Positions 59,112 to 64,000 of a stretch of DNA of 64,000 nucleotides are shown one piece after another; the stretch's first letter is position 1, and each line of letters opens with the position of its first letter. The position numbers and the translations under genes were made by a program. The DNA is taken from the NCBI GenBank assembly GCA_007449985.2, contig VIIQ02000848.1:124001-188000 (forward strand), given 5' to 3'. Under the pieces are notes generated by a model. That model was not told where the DNA came from. It saw only the letters and a program-made list of their open reading frames with translations, and searched no databases. The DNA is from Desmodesmus armatus. Its lineage: Eukaryota > Chlorophyta > Chlorophyceae > Sphaeropleales > Scenedesmaceae.

Positions 59112-62100
59112 GGCTGTTGACAGCTGTCTGATGCAGTTCTGTGCTGCTGCTTTGTGGGCTTGCTCAACCGACAGCGCTGCAAGGCCTCCTATGTGCCCAA
59201 TGTAGCTTCAGCGTGGATGGTATTGTTTGCTGGACCCTTCTACACGTGGGCAAAAGTTTTGCGATCGAGTGATCTCGAGCTGATCTGCCCAACCAGCAAA
59301 CACGCACGGCGAGAATGGAAGGCCCGCAGTGTATCAACAGTAGCATCAGGTGTTGGTGACCACTTGTGCGTACTTGGCAGTGGCCATTGCGAACCGCCGA
59401 TGCATTGCAGTTGACTGTACTGCAGTGTTAGCAGTGCCAAGTAACACATTCATGGAAAGTACTACTGCTGCTAAGCTTGCAGGTATCAGGACAAAGCTAT
59501 CAACTTCATTTTGCTTACAACTCTCCTTGCAAACAGCAAGCAAGCTTGGCAAGCCTATTCCCAAATGCGCTCACCCAATCAGGTGGCACAATTGCAACTT
59601 GCAATTTGCAAGCAGTAGCAACATCTGCAGTAAGGCGGCTCAGCATGGCCATCCATTCCCCACCAGCAGAAACCACGCTCAAGCACCCAACCTGCACTGA
59701 AGAGCTGCAGAAAGCTGAAGACTAAAGGGTTGGGTTCAGCAAAGCATCACTACATCCACACTCACTGCATACCCGTCAGCCGCACCCAACCCCAACCCGC
59801 ACTCCTGACACCACACACGCGCCACCCTGGAAACCAGCTCGCAGCACAACAAACCCTGCTACAGGCCGCTCCAACTAGCAGCCGTTCTCCAAAGGAGCAG
59901 AGTGTGCTGGGTACTGCATCAGCAGGGTACAAGGGCTCAGCTGATACTGCAGTAAGGTATAACTGATACTGCAATACGAGACCCCTGCTTCGATGCTCCA
60001 AAAATGGGAAGGCTGCTTCGATCTCCGGCAGGCAGCTGCTGTTCAAACCGAAGCAATACAGTCGGCTTCGCCTCAGCCGGTCGCCCAGCAATGTGGATGA
60101 CGCAACCTCATGAACCGAACTGCCCAGCCACCTCTGAAGCTGACTGCAAACAACAATTTTGTAGTGCCTTGGTGTATGGCAATCTGGGTGGAGCACAAAC
60201 CCCAAACTCCTTTACAAAGAGCCACTGTGAAAGATGTGTGTGTGCTGCACACAGCAAGCTTTGACTCGTAGGGATCGATCCCACCAGAAGGGGGCTGCAG
60301 GAGCTGCCAACACCACATCCTCCCCATAGCATAGCCAGCACGAACAGTCTTTGATCATGCAACCATCAAGCTGGCCACACAGCTTCTGACACTGCATCCA
60401 CGCTCTTCAAACCGCCATGCCTGGTGTTGTTCAACACAGGAGCAACACAGGAGCCATCTGCAGTCCCTGTAGCTGACACAGCCGCAAAATTACATCCCCT
60501 CTCGCCCCCCATCACGCAGGCCCCCGCACTCAACCCAACACAAAGTGAGAGGGTGGCCCCCGCACTCAACCCAACACAAAGTGAGAGGGTGGCCCCGCAC
60601 TAAACCTCACACAAAGTGGGAGGGTGAGAGGCAACGCCTCAAAGCAGGACCTTGCTGGTCTGAGAAATGGGGAGCAGCATGGGACACCCACACCATTCAC
60701 ACAAGCACATGCACCACGGGATGCACAGAAAGCACAGCGCGCGCACAGGATAGGTACAGCACACGCCCATAGCCGCCATGGGGCAGCCCTGAACATGAAC
60801 ATGCAGTGGGCGACACTTACTAGGTCTATTAGACAAGTAAGCAGCCTACATGTCATTCGTCGGGACAACCAGCACTTGATCTTCCAACAGCAACCGTTTG
60901 CTGGCAGCGAAGCCATAACTGAATGCAAGCCCCTGCACTACTGCAGTGCACAACCGACAGCGCACATGTAACAGCTTTTGTAGACCGTGCTGAGCAGCTT
61001 GCTGTAGTGCACAAACCGCTGCGCGCACAGCTATTCTAGTGCATAAACACCGCAGCAGCAGTAAGCAGGGTCAGCACTTATGTGGCCTGGTGCCCTGCCT
61101 TGCGCGCCAGGTGCGCACATGCTGCAGCAACAGTGGGCTAGGGAGCCCCCCCCCCCAATGACTGTCTGCTTGTGTGCTATAAAGCAGGCCCCTGGGCCTT
61201 GCGATGCACTTGGAAAAACAGCACATTGCGAGCTATTTCAAGAGGGTCCGCCCTCTGCTGAATTGCTTGAAAATGGGAGGACAGCTATTACGCCCGAGTC
61301 GCCGAGTCACAACCCTAAACCCTGCAAACCAAGACCACAAGACATTAGAAGGCAAACCAAGCATCAATACGTCATGAGACGTATCCAGCAGCGCAGCAGC
61401 AAGCACAGTGCTTGTGTGAAGAGCTCAAAGACCAAAGTGGTCGTTGCTTGGTGCAGTAAAACAAGCTCTTCTGGTAATAGTACGCACACAAAGCAAAGGC
61501 GCGCATGTAGCAGGGGCACACACGGCCTTGCTCCATGCCCAAACAGCCATAGACAATGCCATACAAGGCGATCAAGCAGACAGATAGGGGACTGCATCAT
61601 GTGAACCTGCACCCCTTAGGGCACCAGGCACAAGTCCACAAGACCCGAAAACACAACTGAGACACCAGCAAGACAGCCGCGCCTGACACCTGTCTGAGGG
61701 CTCAGGCCCTGCTCAGCACACTGCTTGCCCGACGCCGCTGGCTGCTCATGTTCGGATGTGATACACCCTTCACGCCTCGTACGAGTAAATCCCCGACCTA
61801 CCATCCCTCCCCCACCCTCAAAAAGGCTTGTCCAAGATTGTCTCAATCCACACTGAAGGATCATCTACACGCTCAGCCAACCATGGAAAGCCCCAAAGAC
61901 ATTCACAAGCTATATGCTTGCATCCACTGGGATACAAGCACAAGCAGCGCCATGACAACAGGCACACACAACACCAGCGACATTTCAGGGAACACCCGGG
62001 GCATGGGGCCTAGGGTGTTGGCGTCAAGCCTCAATCATACAAACCCAACAATGACACAGCCAACTTTGAGCCTGAAAAGCTACCCTACAGGAAAGCAATG

Positions 62101-62274
62101 AATCTGGAACCCAGCTGCATACAGATACCCCTACTAGTTACGCTGCTGCAAACGACAAGCTCTTGCACTGACGAAACCTCAGCAGGCCATCATCATCACC
62201 TCACTCAGTGCTGATGATGACAAAGACTTGAAACAGCTTGACAAAAATAAGCTTGACAGGCCATCACCTCACTC
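59112..62274. other. Long spacer, no gene recognised
   Basis: About 3.2 kb without a supportable gene on either strand. Open frames up to 174 aa occur but show no domain or splice pattern. It contains the 36-bp tandem repeat at 60519-60626. The promoter of the 157-aa gene lies at its left edge. Confidence 0.45.
60519..60626. repeat. 36-bp tandem repeat, three copies
   Basis: The unit GGCCCCCGCACTCAACCCAA, then CACAAAGTGAGAGGGT, starts at 60519, 60555 and 60591. The third copy is slightly diverged. Confidence 0.95.
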
Positions 62275-62330
62275 ACTGCTTGCGCAGCTTTGCAAACAGC
62301 CCAGTAATGCCATCCCTAACAATGACAAGC
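62255..62330 (-). repeat. Copy of the FTR1-like C-terminal coding end
   Basis: CACTGCTTGCGCAGCTTTGCAAACAGCCCAGTAATGCC repeats the antisense of the last codons and stop of the FTR1-like gene (62374-62410: TACTGCTTGCGCAGCTTTGC, then AATCAATCCAGTGATGCC) about 97 bp beyond the stop. Confidence 0.88.
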
Positions 62331-62372
62331 TTTTGCACTGACAAATGCCTGGCCACAGGGGTAAAACAACCC

Positions 62373-63902
62373 TTACTGCTTGCGCAGCTTTGCAATCAAT
62401 CCAGTGATGCCCCTCCTCTCCGGCTTCACTGCAACATCCTTACAAGCCTCGATATCCCCGCTGTCCCCAATAACGGCAGCAGCAGCAGCACTGCCGGTAT
62501 CCCCACTACCGCCGTCAGATGACCTGTCTGACACAGATGGCAGGTCTTGGTCCCCGTTTGCCTCAGCCGCCGCTGCTGCTGCTGCTTCTGCAATCTTTGC
62601 GTCTTCGTCGTCTAAGCGCTGAGCTTCTGCGTCCCGTGCTGCTTCTGCTGATGCCAGTCGGACCTGCAGGTCGGATTGCTGCTGCTGCGCGGATGAGAGC
62701 TGCTGCTGCAGGGTGGCAGTGCTGCTGCCGGCAGCGGTGGCGGCCAGGAGCTTGCTCTCGAGGCTCGTGATGCGGCGGTTGCACCTGCAGAAGTTGCGGT
62801 GGAGGTAGCAGCAGCAGACAGGAGGGTGTGTGTCAGTGCTAGCACTATTGCAGGGTGGTGGTGGTGCTGCCGGCTGCAGTGATGGCCAGGAGCTTGCTCT
62901 CGAGGCTCGTGATGCGGCGGTTGCACCTACTGCAGCAGCAGTAGCGGTGGAGGTAGCGGCAGCACAAACGATGAGCTGTGTGTTGAGGAGTGCTGGTGGT
63001 GTGTCGGTAGTGATGGCAGTGAATGCACAGCAACACTTGTGCAGCAGGAATGTCTGCAGCCAAGTGATTGTGGGCTTGAAGATTCACAAACACTCCCGCA
63101 CCCAAACTACAACAGAATGGGTGTTGCGCTTGTGTCAGCACAGTGCACGGTTAGGTCAGCACAGTGCACTACACCCTCCCTCCTCTCCCCCTCACCTGGT
63201 CAGCTTGCGATTCAGTCTAGATCCGCCTGTCCGCCCAACTTGCTGCTGTTACTGCCACTGCCAACTTCAGCAGTATCCGCTTCCTCTTGTAATCCGCATC
63301 ACACAAAAACCCATGAACACCTACGTACCGCCCAGTGTGGTTTAGGCTAAACCCTGTCATTTCCCTCCCTCACCTGGTCAGCTTGCGGTTCAATCCATCG
63401 GCCTGTCGTCCCCACTTCAGCAGCGTCCTCTTCCTCTTATAATCCGCATCAAACAGGGACCTATGAACGCCCATGCTCCCATTTCCCCCCTGCATTTTCA
63501 GTTTTACGGTTGGGCTTTACCCCCCCCCCCCTCTCTCTTCTCTCTCCCTCACCTGTTCAGCTTGCGCGTGAGTCCGTCCGCCTGTCGGCCCAACTTCAGC
63601 AGTGTCCTCTTCCTCTTGTAATCCGCATCGAACAGCGACCCGTTGCGCCACTTGTACACCACAGCGCCAATCACCATCGCCCAGTAGAAGCAGTACAGAA
63701 TAAGGATAACAGGGCTGGGGCGGGCTTGGTACCCAAGCACAGCATGCGCCAGCACGAAGAATTGCTTGCCACCCGCGAATTCGTCATCACAGCAATGGGT
63801 GAGGTCTGTGACCGGCTTGTACTGCCAGGATAGTTCGTCGGCCCAGGGGGCGTAGTAGCCGAACATGCCGACCTTGGAGAAAAGCTGGGTGCCCAGGCTG
63901 AC
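62373..63902 (-). CDS. FTR1-like high-affinity iron permease, C-terminal part (runs off the window)
   Basis: Two exons are visible: 63902-63553 and 62784-62373 (TAA), joined in phase; upstream exons lie beyond 64000. The first encodes VSLGTQLFSKVGMFGYYAPW, then HCCDDEFAGGKQFFVLAHAV, a final membrane segment (SPVILILYCFYWAMVIGAVV) and FDADYKRKRTLLKLGRQADG. The cysteine pair, NGG/AGG-type turn, LGY and SYxxYW-like pattern fit the end of FTR1 iron permeases, which take up iron oxidised by a multicopper ferroxidase. The REXXE motifs that would prove it are outside the window. The last exon adds a 130-aa cytosolic tail predicted as a coiled coil (SLESKLLAA, QQQLSSAQQQQSDLQVRLAS) with an Ala run, which is long for this family. 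Confidence 0.68.
62840..62937 (-). repeat. Decayed copy of the FTR1-like last-exon acceptor and start
   Basis: On the coding strand, CAGTAG|GTGCAACCGCCGCATCACGA … CTCCTGGCCATCACTGCAGC repeats the functional CTGCAG|GTGCAACCGCCGCATCACGA at 62784, about 150 bp upstream in the transcript. The copy runs into a stop soon after CTGCAATAG. Confidence 0.93.
63187..63470 (-). repeat. Two copies of the FTR1-like exon end plus donor
   Basis: 63368-63462 and 63190-63298 repeat, on the coding strand, GATGCGGATTATAAGAGGAA … CGCAAGCTGACCAG|GTGAGG, the end of the functional exon (63553-63640). The farther copy carries an insertion and is more diverged. Confidence 0.92.
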
Positions 63903-64000
63903 CTGTGGGTGTTGAGAGGGTGGGTGGGTGGGGGGGGGGGGCAAAGAAGGGAGGGAGGGTGAGGGTTTTTGAAGGTGAGGGGCAGCACACTCGAACAAGC

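Overview
This window looks like nuclear DNA of a green alga (Chlorophyta, probably chlorophyceaean). The evidence is intron-dense genes with GT-AG introns, moderately high GC, long G and C homopolymers inside introns, CAG/CTG triplet tracts that give poly-Q and poly-A stretches, and plant-type proteins such as a kinase/U-box fusion and an algal-type iron permease. I see no bacterial operons, no rRNA or tRNA and no CRISPR. Exon models were built by hand from reading frame, GT/AG sites and protein family motifs. In every model the exon phases add up, apart from four single frame breaks described below.

Layout, left to right. 2.05-4.9 kb (+): protein kinase, U-box and leucine-rich repeats in one protein. 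6.9-11.2 kb (-): serine hydroxymethyltransferase, 12 exons. 11.6-13.2 kb (-): tubulin-tyrosine-ligase-like enzyme. 13.7-28.4 kb (+): RPB2, the second largest subunit of RNA polymerase II, 29 exons and 1200 aa. 30.3-31.4 kb (-): secreted or membrane PAN/apple-like protein. 33.0-33.5 kb (-): membrane-anchored Kazal-type protein. 35.1-38.0 kb (-): endonuclease/exonuclease/phosphatase (EEP) family protein with a poly-Q insert. 39.4-41.8 kb (-): TAF11 of TFIID. 42.1-51.6 kb (+): VHS-GAT (TOM1-like) trafficking adaptor, 12 exons. 52.8-55.2 kb (+): probable GNAT-like acetyltransferase. 57.3-59.1 kb (-): small 157-aa protein of unknown family. 62.4-64.0 kb (-): C-terminal part of an FTR1-like iron permease that runs off the window. 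RPB2/TTL-like and TAF11/VHS are head-to-head pairs that probably share divergent promoters (467 bp and 338 bp).

The most striking signal is not a gene. Introns and 3' flanks of at least seven genes (RPB2, the VHS adaptor, TAF11, EEP, FTR1-like and GNAT-like most clearly) contain degenerate copies of the edges of their own neighbouring exons. Each copy carries the splice donor or acceptor, or the stop codon, and sits a few dozen to a few hundred bases from the parent. I count roughly thirty. They form ladders; the best has five decayed copies of an acceptor plus exon start before the functional exon at 49613. The SHMT and TTL-like genes seem free of them. The VHS, TAF11 and EEP genes each need exactly one extra C in a C-run to keep frame, and the PAN gene breaks at a TGCA tetranucleotide repeat. 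These breaks could be assembly errors or real. Other notable items are two kinds of long hairpin, a 35-bp palindrome with 8-bp flanking repeats that resembles a minimal hAT element, a dispersed EEP exon fragment 19 kb from its parent, and an RPB2 that has lost most of its C-terminal zinc-binding cysteines.
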